The notes beneath the pieces are model-generated. The model ran no database searches. It worked only from the letters and a program-made list of their open reading frames with translations, and was not told where the DNA came from. The position numbers and the translations under genes were made by a program. From assembly GCF_013141715.1 (NCBI RefSeq), contig NZ_WHOA01000165.1, positions 124,001 to 188,000 on the forward strand: a stretch of 64,000 bases of DNA. The letters are read 5' to 3'. The DNA comes from Paenibacillus phytorum. Its GTDB lineage: Bacteria; Bacillota; Bacilli; Paenibacillales; NBRC-103111. This document shows, one piece after another, positions 26,399 through 34,115 of this stretch (positions are counted from its first letter, which is position 1; the number at the start of each line of letters is the position of its first letter).

Positions 26399-27055
26399 CT
26401 AATGAGGTTTCGTATTCACTTCAAAAATCCATACATTTCCCCGCTTGTCGATGCCAAAATCGTAACCCAGCATTCCAATGCCTGGATAGCGAGATTCGAG
26501 CAGCATCGTACATGTTCGGGCCACTCCGCACATCTTGTCAATTTTGGATTTGACTAGCGAAGCAGGGAAAGTCCGCCGCAGCGCATGAGCCCCTTTAAGT
26601 AATGTGCCGCCCCGGCAAATGTTTGTGACGAACATTCCCGGGCGCGCCAATCGGCCGACAACAGCTCGGATCACCCATGACCGACCTGCTTTTTTCAGTT
26701 TGACGCGATAATCTACGGGCCTACCGTCAATTGTAGCTAAGTCAATGCCCTGCTGCAGCATAAACGGGCGGTTTTTGCGAATCTGGTTTAACGTGGAAAA
26801 TAGCTCGTTCCAAGTGCGAAATGTTCGTTTCGTTCCGCTGTCGTGCAGCAAATAACCGTTACCCGTTTTTTTGATTTTTACTACACTGCTTCCCCCGGTT
26901 CCAATGATCGGCTTTGCCACAACAAATACATATTGTCGCAGCATGACCTGTAGGTTCGAAGCGCTAAAACGGCGCATGGTAGGAATATGCTTGGCAACGC
27001 CGGCATGCCCCAACAAAACGGAGAACTTCGACCATTTATTAGCAACCAAACGCAT
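26399..27055 (-). CDS. YheC/YheD-type ATP-grasp protein (endospore coat-associated)
   Basis: This 218-residue ATP-grasp protein resembles YheC/YheD of Bacillus, proteins found with the spore coat whose reaction is unknown. Visible features are KPIIGTGGSSVVKI (ATP-binding loop), PVDYRVKLKK, ATRICRGG-like VTNICRGGT and the final GMLGYDFGIDKRGNVWIFEVNTKPH region with the metal-binding D and E/N residues. It is shorter than YheC/YheD (about 360-450 residues), keeping mainly the ATP-grasp core, as is common for Paenibacillus members. A GGAGG site precedes the start. It supports a spore-forming host. Confidence 0.85.
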   Translation of the reverse strand: MRLVANKWSKFSVLLGHAGVAKHIPTMRRFSASNLQVMLRQYVFVVAKPIIGTGGSSVVKIKKTGNGYLLHDSGTKRTFRTWNELFSTLNQIRKNRPFMLQQGIDLATIDGRPVDYRVKLKKAGRSWVIRAVVGRLARPGMFVTNICRGGTLLKGAHALRRTFPASLVKSKIDKMCGVARTCTMLLESRYPGIGMLGYDFGIDKRGNVWIFEVNTKPH

Positions 27056-27146
27056 GAGAGATTCCTCCTTCCGTACAAGGCTTCCTCTATGCTAGAGTAT
27101 TCCTCTTCCGTCAGAAGGGATTGGGACAATCAAATAAGTGAATAAC

Positions 27147-27704
27147 TTATTTTTTCATATTCTCAATAAAATCCCAGCCGCCCGTATTCGTATTCGTGGC
27201 CTTCCCATCTGGTCCTACGGCTGTGTATTTAAAGTTAATCGCTCCATAATTCAACTCAATGTATTCATCTAAATTATTTAAGTTATATTTACTAACGCTA
27301 ATCTTTTCTAAATCGATGGTGACGATCGGGAACCTTTGTTCGCCAGTCTTAACGAACACAAGTTGGCCTTTCTCAATGGTTTTTCCCATGACCATATCCA
27401 TAAACAAAGGTACGGAAGAAAGATCAAAACTTTTACTGATATCCATCGCTTTCCGAACAGCTTTACCGGCACCAGCTCCGGTGGTTGAACTGCTGTTTAA
27501 TGTAGAACTATTTTCGAATTCAAATGAAACATCTTGAAGCTGTATCCACTTTTCATATCCTTTCGTAACAGATTCACCCGAAATTCCGTCTAATTTCAGA
27601 TAAACATCGAAATCACTACTTTCCGCAGCTGCGGGAACAACACCGAAAGCAAGAACAAACAAGCACATGGTGAAGAAGACTATTGAATTTCTTAACCTTC
27701 TCAA
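27147..27704 (-). CDS. Sec-secreted Hcp-like protein (type VI tube protein fold)
   Basis: The 185-residue product begins with a Sec signal peptide (basic RRLRNS, a hydrophobic core, and VVPAAA cleaved near residue 27). The mature part looks like Hcp, the tube protein of type VI secretion: DVYLKLDGISGESVTKGYEKWIQL at the start (in two parts), a central region with DLSSVPLFMDMVMGKTI, and the final YIELNYGAINFKYTA strand. I chose the TTG at 27704 because AGAGGAG stands 8 bp upstream; an ATG at 27734 would put ten extra residues before the signal. A Gram-positive has no type VI apparatus, so this is likely an exported ring- or tube-forming protein of other function. No partner gene is adjacent. 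Confidence 0.8.
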   Translation of the reverse strand: MRRLRNSIVFFTMCLFVLAFGVVPAAAESSDFDVYLKLDGISGESVTKGYEKWIQLQDVSFEFENSSTLNSSSTTGAGAGKAVRKAMDISKSFDLSSVPLFMDMVMGKTIEKGQLVFVKTGEQRFPIVTIDLEKISVSKYNLNNLDEYIELNYGAINFKYTAVGPDGKATNTNTGGWDFIENMKK

Positions 27705-27870
27705 GCATATCACTCCTCTTCTCGTTTGATACATTCTGTATCAATTGACCTAAATATATCCGATAATTTTTCTTTTGTAAATGAGGCTTTAGTCAACTTT
27801 TAGGCGACAAAATGTCCTTCCCTACAAGCACGTCACCTAGTGAAAGACCGATTTTTATCATGCAGTCCAA

Positions 27871-27888
27871 CCTAATTAGGATTATAAT
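27871..27888 (+). promoter_or_regulatory. -10 box and overlapping palindrome upstream of the MFS gene
   Basis: A perfect palindrome CCTAATTAGG (27871-27880) stands immediately before TATAAT (27883-27888), about 30 bp from the transporter start. No good -35 is seen at 17 bp. The palindrome may bind a MarR- or TetR-type repressor or an activator. Confidence 0.4.
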
Positions 27889-27918
27889 GAATTAAAAAAA
27901 GAGAAAGAGAGAAATGAT

Positions 27919-29283
27919 ATGTTTAATAAAAACAAGCAGCTTTGGCTAATCACAGCCGTAGGCCTTGGAGTTCTCTTAAATCCGCTGAATACGTCGATGA
28001 TTTCAGTTGCATTCTCACGGCTGCAAACCGAATTTCATGTCACTTATAGTGCTATCTCTTGGCTGATCGCTACTTACTATGTGACAAGTGCCATTGCTCA
28101 ACCAATTATGGGGAAAATAAGCGATATCTTCGGTCGCAAGCGTATCTTCTTAATTGGACTTGCTCTCGTTACAGTATCATCCATGTTAGCTCCGCTCGCA
28201 CCGAGCATTGGATGGCTTATCGGCTTTCGCGTCATTCAAGCGATTGGAACATCTTCGCTGTACCCAGCCGGCATGGGGATAATTCGAAGCAGCATCACGG
28301 AAAATCAAGCTAGAGCTCTAAGCGTGATGTCGATTTTTTCTTCTACGTCGGCCGCCCTCGGTCCATCTATAGGAGGTTTTTTGATCCAGTATGGAGATTG
28401 GCCAGCTATTTTCATTGTGAACTTTCCGGTTATCCTCATTGCTTTTCTGCTTTCTATCAAAATTCTTCCGAAAGACGGCCCGCGCAAGTCACTCGCCAAA
28501 GGCGGTCTGGATTTGTGGGGCATTGCCTTTTTTGCAGCACTTATCATCAGTTGGCTATTTTTCTTTCTCTCCTTCGAAAAGAGGGTCAACTTCTGGTTTC
28601 TTTTAACCAGCTTAGTGCTGAGTTATGTTTTCTATAAATTCGAGTTAAAGCGCGCCCAGCCGTTTATTGATGTGATCTTTTTGAAAAAAAATCTCAACGT
28701 TTGTTTGGTCTATGTCCAGTTTATTTGCGTCAACATCGTATTCTACTCGATCATGTTCAGCATTCCTTCTTATTTACAGCAAGTCCGGCAATTCGATGCG
28801 CAGCAGGTAGGCATGATGATGCTGGCCTTATCAGGCTTAGGGATTTTCACTACACCACTGGTTGGCAGATGGATTGACAATTCCGGCTCCAAAACACCAC
28901 TAATCACAGGTTCGCTTATCGTTATAGTGGGTTCACTGCTCATATTGCTGATTCATGAACATTCCGCTTCCTTGGCGATATTTGCAGTCCTATCCGTATT
29001 CGGCTTGAGCAGCGGGTTCCAAAATCTCGGATTGCAGACGGCTTTATATTCCTATGTATCTGCTGCGGAGACAGGAATAGCTTCGGGCTTGTTCATGACC
29101 TCCAGATTTATGGGGACGATTCTCTCCTCCAGTTTACTTGGAGCCATCTTTAGCCATGAAATCACCACACAGCGACTGCATGGTATGGCCATCGTTTGCG
29201 CAGTGATCAGCTTAGTAACACTCACTTTATCGATATTCATGCCAAGTAATTCCGTCCGTACAAAAGCAGTCCAAGGCAGATGA
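27919..29283 (+). CDS. MFS multidrug efflux transporter (DHA2/EmrB-QacA type)
   Basis: This 454-residue transporter has the DHA2 opening LLNPLNTSMISVAFSRLQ, the motif A loop GKISDIFGRKRIF, and RVIQAIGTSSLYPAG followed by a motif-C-like ALGPSIGGFL. It should export hydrophobic drugs in exchange for protons. It is somewhat short for a 14-helix member. The gene stands alone, with a palindrome at its promoter and a strong terminator, so it is a self-contained resistance unit whose regulator lies elsewhere. The ribosome binding site is weak (AGAGAAATG). Confidence 0.9.
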   Translation: MFNKNKQLWLITAVGLGVLLNPLNTSMISVAFSRLQTEFHVTYSAISWLIATYYVTSAIAQPIMGKISDIFGRKRIFLIGLALVTVSSMLAPLAPSIGWLIGFRVIQAIGTSSLYPAGMGIIRSSITENQARALSVMSIFSSTSAALGPSIGGFLIQYGDWPAIFIVNFPVILIAFLLSIKILPKDGPRKSLAKGGLDLWGIAFFAALIISWLFFFLSFEKRVNFWFLLTSLVLSYVFYKFELKRAQPFIDVIFLKKNLNVCLVYVQFICVNIVFYSIMFSIPSYLQQVRQFDAQQVGMMMLALSGLGIFTTPLVGRWIDNSGSKTPLITGSLIVIVGSLLILLIHEHSASLAIFAVLSVFGLSSGFQNLGLQTALYSYVSAAETGIASGLFMTSRFMGTILSSSLLGAIFSHEITTQRLHGMAIVCAVISLVTLTLSIFMPSNSVRTKAVQGR

Positions 29284-29300
29284 TATTGAGGGTAGAAAAC

Positions 29301-29346
29301 AAAAAGGCTGTCCCAAAAGTAGATCTACTTGAGGACAGCTTTTTTT
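29301..29346 (+). terminator. Terminator of the DHA2 transporter gene
   Basis: AAAGGCTGTCC pairs with GGACAGCTTT outside an inner palindrome AAGTAGATCTACTT, followed by seven T. The AGGCTGTCCCAAAAGT start is shared with the hairpin at 19772. Confidence 0.9.
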
Positions 29347-29508
29347 GCCTATATTGTATACTGCTGCTCCTTCAAGCGGAACTTCAATTCGTTATTCCGG
29401 AAAATCTGCGCTATAAACCGAAAAAAAGGAACGTGAGTTCGCTATTTGAGCGAATGAACCATCCGGAGGCAAAAAACTGCGAAATAACGCATCGACGTTC
29501 CTACTCCT

Positions 29509-29632
29509 CATGATTTCAGGTCTTTCGTCCAAATCAAATAGTGCTTCAACTCTGTAATTTGTTCCCTTTGCTTGAGCTCCTTCTCCAGTCGGAGCATGGT
29601 ACGGGACAACTCATCAACGGACGATCGTCACT
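29509..29632 (-). pseudogene. 3' remnant of an unidentified gene
   Basis: On the minus strand about 40 codons without stop read LSRTMLRLEKELKQREQITE and continue with ELKHYLIWTKDLKS before a stop at 29509. The heptad-rich helix and the downstream hairpin (AGGAACGT with ACGTTCCT, about 29427-29503, then T-rich) make it look like the true end of a lost gene. No start or upstream part exists. I do not recognise the family; a helical C-terminus of a transcription regulator is possible. Confidence 0.35.
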
Positions 29633-29670
29633 AAAACGGATTATAAATTCCGTATTTATTATGACTTTCA

Positions 29671-29721
29671 AAAAAAAAAAAAGCATACTTAACAATGATT
29701 TTCTCACTGTTAAGTATGCTT
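29671..29721 (-). terminator. Terminator of the Gfo/Idh oxidoreductase gene
   Basis: A perfect 14-bp stem (29681-29694 with 29708-29721) and a T-tract read from the 12-A run at 29671-29682 lie directly after the stop at 29728. Confidence 0.92.
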
Positions 29722-29727
29722 CTTAGC

Positions 29728-30699
29728 TCATACCATGCGAACGGGTAATCCCGATTTCGCTGATTTGAGCGCAGCAACAGTCACCTGATGTGTCTTAAAG
29801 GCATCCTCATAATCCGAAAGAATACGTACGGTATCCCCTGTTTTCAGAGCATGGATGAAGGCTTCATTTTCTACGAGATAGGGATTAACCATTTTTTTAA
29901 TTTCAGAGGTTGCATGGGCCTCGATCATTTTCAATCGTTCCGTATCCCACTCCAGCATACCCTCCTGCGTATAACAGGTAATACCAACCTTGCCCAAACC
30001 ATCTGGCAGCACGCACGTATTAGAAATATTAGCTATAACGCCGCTGCGAAATTTTAAAGTGACCGTTCCTACATCGGCTGCTGTTACACCATCAAATTGC
30101 TTGTGCATCACTTGATTGCCATACAAAGCGTAGACTTCGTCAATTTCTCCTACACAGAAACGCAGAATATCAACCAGATGTGTGCTTTGTTCTATGAATT
30201 GTCCACCTGATCTCTCTTGATCTCTCCACCATGCAACCTGAGGCATATTTCCCATCCAATTGCCTGTAATCATGCCGACATTTTGCCTACTCAACAATTG
30301 TTTCATCTGACTTACTGTATCTGTATAACGAAAATGATAGCCTACGGACGTAATCAAGGGTTTCTTGCGTAATTCGGTTAAAATCTGATAGGGCTGCTCG
30401 ACATTCACACCAAGTGGCTTTTCAACAAAGAAAGGAATGCCTCTCTCGATAAGCTGCATTTCAAATTCCCCATGTGACATTGGTGGTACTAGAATATATA
30501 CAGCATCTAAGCGCTCGGCATCCAGCATCTCATTAACACTTTCATAGCTGGAAGGAATGCTGTATGCCGAGGCAAACTCCTCCGCTTTTGCTTTACTCGT
30601 CCCGCATACCGCTTGGATCTGCACGTCTTCCATCTCGGATAAAATTTTTGCGTGCATCTTACTGAAGCCACCTGTACCGATAATGCCGATATGTAACAT
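29728..30699 (-). CDS. Gfo/Idh/MocA family NAD(P)-dependent oxidoreductase
   Basis: This 323-residue dehydrogenase of the Gfo/Idh/MocA family has the Rossmann motif GTGGFSKMHAKIL (8-20), the EKPLGVN motif with the conserved lysine, and SGGQFIEQSTHLVDILRF, whose histidine is catalytic in relatives. Family members oxidise or epimerise sugars and inositols. It has AGGAGC before the ATG and its own terminator, so it is a single-gene unit. The nearby sugar genes suggest a sugar derivative as substrate, but nothing more precise can be said. Confidence 0.9.
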   Translation of the reverse strand: MLHIGIIGTGGFSKMHAKILSEMEDVQIQAVCGTSKAKAEEFASAYSIPSSYESVNEMLDAERLDAVYILVPPMSHGEFEMQLIERGIPFFVEKPLGVNVEQPYQILTELRKKPLITSVGYHFRYTDTVSQMKQLLSRQNVGMITGNWMGNMPQVAWWRDQERSGGQFIEQSTHLVDILRFCVGEIDEVYALYGNQVMHKQFDGVTAADVGTVTLKFRSGVIANISNTCVLPDGLGKVGITCYTQEGMLEWDTERLKMIEAHATSEIKKMVNPYLVENEAFIHALKTGDTVRILSDYEDAFKTHQVTVAALKSAKSGLPVRMV

Positions 30700-30964
30700 G
30701 ATTACAAGCTCCTGTTCTTATTATATTTTTGCACAACCGAATTTGCCGCCTGCCGCGTCTGCCACCCACTCGCTGCATCGAAAAGTTGCTAGTTGACCAA
30801 AGAGAGATAACTGGAAAGTTGAAGATCTCGGTAACGATCCTAGTTGGTAAAGCGAACATTCACGATATACAAATCATTGATTACTTCGTAGGCAGCTAGT
30901 CTTATTATACCATCATACGTAATTACAACGTCAGTGTTCGTTTAGCATTCGAATAATAAATAAG
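30700..30964. other. Intergenic stretch with possible decayed coding sequence
   Basis: No intact gene is visible. On the minus strand a frame from about 30935 to 30852 reads AAYEVINDLYIVNVRFTN before a stop, and further open pieces interrupted by TAG codons follow up to the Gfo/Idh start. These could be gene debris, but no family is recognisable. Confidence 0.25.
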
Positions 30965-31000
30965 AGAGCTAGTTCTTCAGACGTTCGAAGAACTAGCTCT
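30965..31000 (-). terminator. Perfect 14-bp hairpin after the hydrolase remnant
   Basis: AGAGCTAGTTCTTC pairs exactly with GAAGAACTAGCTCT. On the minus strand it is followed by CTTATTTATTATT. It ends the transcript of the decayed genes at 31021-31963. Confidence 0.6.
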
Positions 31001-31020
31001 TAATATATAAGAATCTTACT

Positions 31021-31422
31021 TCATTCCTCAGTAAACAACGAAGTTGCAAATTTCACCTCCGGATACTCTCCATTCGGTCCTTCAAGCAAGCTTCCGTCTT
31101 TGTTTTTCAAGTACTTGTCGAAGAAATTCAGAGTATATACATTGATGATGGAAGCGGCTCTTGTCGGATTCATATTCCCGGTCATTCCGAAAATCTCATC
31201 CCTATTTGTATCCACAAAATGGAAGGTTTGCGTTCCTACCTTGAAATCTCCTGTCGGTTCAGGCAGTTTAAATACAGGAAAAGCGTACATGAGGCCCGCT
31301 GTTACAACCAGCATAATCGCTAGAACGGTATAAGCTGAACTCAACACTAATCGTGGGATTTTTCGGGGACCCGTCTTTTTGAAATAGGTTTAAACCGAAA
31401 TAGCTAAGAACAAGATCGTCAT
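31021..31422 (-). pseudogene. Platelet-activating-factor-acetylhydrolase-like hydrolase with internal deletion and stop
   Basis: From 31422 the frame reads MTILFLAISV, an in-frame TAA, then TYFKKTGPRKIPRLVLSSAY, a membrane helix, and FPVFKLPEPTGDFKVGTQTF with HFVDTNRDE, the N-terminus of PAF-acetylhydrolase-like alpha/beta hydrolases. It then jumps straight to INVYTLNFFDKYLKNKDGSL and the end EGPNGEYPEVKFA, the family C-terminus. The whole catalytic core, including the GXSXG serine, is missing. With the stop codon and the deletion of roughly 300 residues it cannot be an active hydrolase. Confidence 0.7.
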
Positions 31423-31454
31423 ACAATTGGGTACAAATAGCTGCACTCTGTAAC

Positions 31455-31963
31455 CCTCCACAGTACTTAACTCCCATTTTCTTAGCAATGGGGAGCAGAG
31501 CTGCCGGGTCTTGAGCAATTAGGTCGGTTCGAGCGGCATGCGTTTGCACGGAAAAATGCGAATCGGCCACCTGACTCAGATCGAAATTCGAAACGACGGC
31601 GAACGAGGTTTCTTGAGAGGCAATAACGTTCCCGTTCTGCTTGGCCTTAATAACCAATTTGAACCATCCCATTTTACCGGGATTAACGGTTAACAGGACG
31701 GATCCACCGCTCACCGCTTGACTTCCGGACTTTACGGTGTTATCCCAATAATCGGAATAAACCCAATCAATCGAGTCGCCATCCGTATTGATTTTGAAGC
31801 TCTTGGTGTCACTTTCATAGAAAATGTTTCCTATTGTGTTTTGCTCGATAGTAAGTGTTGCCGCATAAGCCACTTGCTTTCCTGAAATTAGGGTGAACCC
31901 GCTAGCTACTAGCAGAGATAGCACAAGAAATGAAGAACATAAACGACCAAGCTTTTGTTTCAT
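31455..31963 (-). pseudogene. Secreted glycoside hydrolase, N-terminal remnant
   Basis: A signal peptide (KQKLGRLCSSFLVLSLLVAS and AYAA) is followed by a beta-sandwich region whose phrases match the giant glycosidase at 39230-44374: IEQNTIGNIFYES with QQTALGNIFLDHD, GKMGWFKLVI with SKLGYFTLEV, and FSVQTHAARTD with FGVSTHMGWTA. The homology stops at KKMGVKY, where the barrel should begin, and the frame then runs into the hydrolase remnant. This is a paralogue truncated by deletion. The fused open frame continues to 31268 but has no meaning there. Confidence 0.7.
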
Positions 31964-32059
31964 AGCATTACTTCTCCCTTCAAATGTAAATCATGTATTT
32001 AAAATCAATCGAAGCATGTTCTATACTTGTGATGCCACCTTCATTACTAAATTAATTAT

Positions 32060-32073
32060 CGTAAGCGGTTACA
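32060..32073. promoter_or_regulatory. Candidate cre box at the start of repeat copy 1
   Basis: CGTAAGCGGTTACA matches the cre consensus at 13 of 14 positions and lies about 97 bp upstream of the glycosidase remnant. The same element in copy 2 (34753-34766, AGTAAGCGATTACA) also matches at 13 of 14. Confidence 0.45.
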
Positions 32074-32353
32074 CTTAAACTTTACTTAACTGGAAAATTA
32101 TTGTATAAGGACTCTTTTAACTTGTTTAGGGACATTTTTAATTTCTTTCACATCCTACTTCATAGACTTGACTAGCTTGGAAAATATACTTCAAACAAAT
32201 GTGTAGAAACAAGTCAAAAAAGGGACCTGTTAGACTTCATTGAAGTCCGTCAGGTCCTTTTTTTGAAAACACCGGGAATGAAGATTCCCTCCCGTTTGGT
32301 TATTATTAATACCGGCGCAAGAATCGTTTATCCGGCCACAAATATAGATCGCA
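32061..32353 (+). repeat. Direct repeat, copy 1 (~290 bp)
   Basis: This copy is nearly identical to 34754-35038 over about 285 bp, with roughly 15-20 differences by eye. It includes a cre-like element, a long A/T-rich stretch, a bidirectional terminator (32222-32265) and a second small hairpin. At 32341-32347 the match jumps by about 55 bp relative to copy 2, at a short ATATAG microhomology, and ends near 32353. Confidence 0.9.
32222..32265. terminator. Bidirectional terminator within repeat copy 1
   Basis: GGACCTGTTAGACTTC pairs with GAAGTCCGTCAGGTCC (with mismatches at TTA/CGT), with A and T runs on either side. Copies of this terminator type occur at 34913 and 51424. Confidence 0.8.
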
Positions 32354-32511
32354 ACCTGCTAAATTAGGGAATTGTTACCCGGTAACCACAGCCGTGAAGG
32401 CGTGCGTACCTCCTACCCGCAAATCTAGTGAAGAGGTATCCAGAGAAATCCCTGTCGGAAGGATGAACTCGAGCTTGATGAAATCAGCCCGCAGCGGCCT
32501 TGGAAAGTGGG
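32354..32511. other. Structured-looking non-coding stretch of unknown origin
   Basis: No gene is supported. The stretch from CCGGTAACCACAGCCGTGAA to GGTTGAACAACAAG looks like structured RNA and reminds me of the 5' part of a bacterial group II intron, but no reverse transcriptase follows. It lies between repeat copy 1 and the NmrA gene. Confidence 0.25.
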
Positions 32512-32568
32512 TTGAACAACAAGAAGGGCCAGCGAACTTTATGTTCGGAGGCCCTTTTGTTGTTCAAA
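32512..32568 (-). terminator. Long hairpin after the NmrA-like gene
   Basis: TTGAACAACAA-AAGGGCC and GGCCCTTTTGTTGTTCAA form a long stem with small interior loops about 60 bp after the stop. There is no clear T-run beyond it. Confidence 0.6.
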
Positions 32569-32626
32569 CACTTCCATTTTACCCAGCTTTCCAAGATACA
32601 ATTTTCAAAATAGACGCAGTCCGCTT

Positions 32627-33493
32627 CTACCGAAAATATTGTACATGCTCTTGTAGAAAAGCATCTAGCGTGCGGGGATCTCTACCGAGCAAGCGTTTTA
32701 TAGTGTCCGTAGGCCTTTCTGGCACTACCGTAGACATGGTTTGAATTTCCACAACGTGGCTCGCAAGCCACGGAGGCATATGCCCGTAGTCGATTAGATT
32801 ATTGCGTAGTACTTGGGGCTCCAAGTTAATGTAGTTTATCGGCCGATCAAGCAGGGCGGATAGTTTACTTGCGATCTGGGGATAGCTGAAAATCTCTGAA
32901 CCCGTAAGCGTATAGATTTGGCCTACTGCCTCGCGATTAGTCAGAACCTCTGCGACAACATCTGCGATATCGCGACAGTCAATGAAGTTACAAGGTGAAT
33001 CGCCCATGGCGCCGAAGAAAATATTTTGGGTTGTGACCGTTGGTACAAGACGCAATAAGTTTTGCATGAACGCATAGGGGCGCAACACAGTGTGAGTGAG
33101 ACCCGATTCGCTCAAGGTTTTCTCGATTTCTTGATGCCAGCCTGCCACTGCTACTGGAGAGCTCATCTCAAAGACAGGACTGGATATCTTTACGATGTGC
33201 TTGATACCCGCTTCGGCAGCAATCCCAATGATCGAAGTCTCCAATTCGATTTGTATTGGACTATTGGACATGGCAAGGAAGAGCTGGCTAGCTCCTGCAA
33301 AAGCGCGGCGCAGCGATTCGGGGTCGGAAGCATCCGCAGATGCGACCTCGATCGTCGACCGGGCTTTATCCCCGATCTGAGCACGTAACTTCTCTGGCTC
33401 TCTGCTCAACGCCCGGGCGGGCACACCAAGATCCACCAAACGTTTCAAAAGCGCACTACCTATCGTACCTGTTGCTCCAATAATAACGATCAT
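32627..33493 (-). CDS. NmrA-like NAD(P)-binding SDR-family protein
   Basis: This 288-residue atypical short-chain dehydrogenase has GATGTIGSALLKRL (7-20) as nucleotide-binding loop, and the central SSPVF and HTVLRPYAFMQN segments typical of NmrA/quinone-reductase-like proteins. These proteins bind NAD(P) and either reduce quinones or act as redox sensors. Its ATG overlaps the stop of the upstream membrane-protein gene (ATGA), so translation is coupled. It belongs to the MarR-linked cassette between direct repeats and is visibly GC-richer than its surroundings. Confidence 0.87.
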   Translation of the reverse strand: MIVIIGATGTIGSALLKRLVDLGVPARALSREPEKLRAQIGDKARSTIEVASADASDPESLRRAFAGASQLFLAMSNSPIQIELETSIIGIAAEAGIKHIVKISSPVFEMSSPVAVAGWHQEIEKTLSESGLTHTVLRPYAFMQNLLRLVPTVTTQNIFFGAMGDSPCNFIDCRDIADVVAEVLTNREAVGQIYTLTGSEIFSYPQIASKLSALLDRPINYINLEPQVLRNNLIDYGHMPPWLASHVVEIQTMSTVVPERPTDTIKRLLGRDPRTLDAFLQEHVQYFR

Positions 33494-33999
33494 TTTTTAT
33501 CTTCTCCTTTGGATGAAAAATTTGTTTTGACGGCAAGTCGCCACCGCCATGTTACGATCGTGCTGGCAATCACGCCGGATAACGGGAAATCGATCCAGAC
33601 ACGATCGATCCAAGCCAAGTTATCGATGGGAATTATAATTCCCAGTAAATTGGCTGTCGCCCAAGCGGCGCATAGGCCCAACATGGCTCCCATCAACGCG
33701 AACAGCCCAACCACAATGAAGTGAGGCGCGGCGAAGAGCCACCGTTTACGACCTCCCCGGATGCGCAACCAAAGGCCAAGCATCAAGGCTATCAAGGCCG
33801 ATGTTCCGCCGATTGTGGTCAAGGCCGCTATTTGGAGCCCCTTGTCAGCGGTGACCAATCCCCCAATACCTGCCATAATAGCTGGAGATACATAAGCCAT
33901 TACAACTTCACGCCAAAGTATTAAAGTCTTTGTTTTAGAACCAGCAGCCTTGATGTCGATAAGACTTTCTGCCTTACTCGGGTATCCCGTCTTGTTCAT
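33490..33999 (-). CDS. Small integral membrane protein (four helices), unknown function
   Basis: This 169-residue protein has about four hydrophobic segments (around 33-50, 55-77, 88-115 and 133-150), with positive residues (RIRGGRKRW) between the middle two. I do not recognise a named family. It is the first gene of the two-gene unit with the NmrA-like protein, has AAGGAAGGG upstream, and is preceded by a site like that in the marR promoter. Repression by MarR is therefore likely. Confidence 0.75.
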   Translation of the reverse strand: MNKTGYPSKAESLIDIKAAGSKTKTLILWREVVMAYVSPAIMAGIGGLVTADKGLQIAALTTIGGTSALIALMLGLWLRIRGGRKRWLFAAPHFIVVGLFALMGAMLGLCAAWATANLLGIIIPIDNLAWIDRVWIDFPLSGVIASTIVTWRWRLAVKTNFSSKGEDKK

Positions 34000-34054
34000 T
34001 CAGTTACACCCTTCCTTTCTTCTTATAAATTGCTCAGCAATTGCTTTTTCTTTA

Positions 34055-34073
34055 TAATTAGGAGGCTAACTAT
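34055..34073 (-). promoter_or_regulatory. Second MarR-like site upstream of the membrane protein/NmrA unit
   Basis: TTAGGAGGCTAACTAT (34058-34073) shares the GCTAACTAT half with the marR promoter site (CCTAACTAT) and contains TTAG and CTAA as inverted arms. It lies about 60 bp upstream of the start at 33999. Confidence 0.45.
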
Positions 34074-34085
34074 ATGAGAGTGAGA

Positions 34086-34115
34086 ATGGGCTAGCTTCAT
34101 CACTAGCCCATTCTA
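34086..34115 (-). terminator. Hairpin after marR
   Basis: AATGGGCTAG and CTAGCCCATT form a perfect 10-bp stem around an 8-base loop at the marR stop codon. It lacks a strong T-run, so it may only attenuate. Confidence 0.5.

Noticed and set aside
29669..29682. Run of 12 A as a possible phase-variable tract
   Set aside because: It is the T-tract of the Gfo/Idh terminator on the minus strand and lies outside any coding sequence.
31268..31454. C-terminal part of the open frame that starts at 31963
   Set aside because: After the deletion junction the frame runs through the hydrolase remnant in the wrong frame, so these residues are not a real protein domain.
32394..32744. Open frame of 116 codons on the plus strand
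   Set aside because: It crosses the long terminator hairpin and enters the NmrA gene antisense. The first part is better read as structured non-coding DNA.
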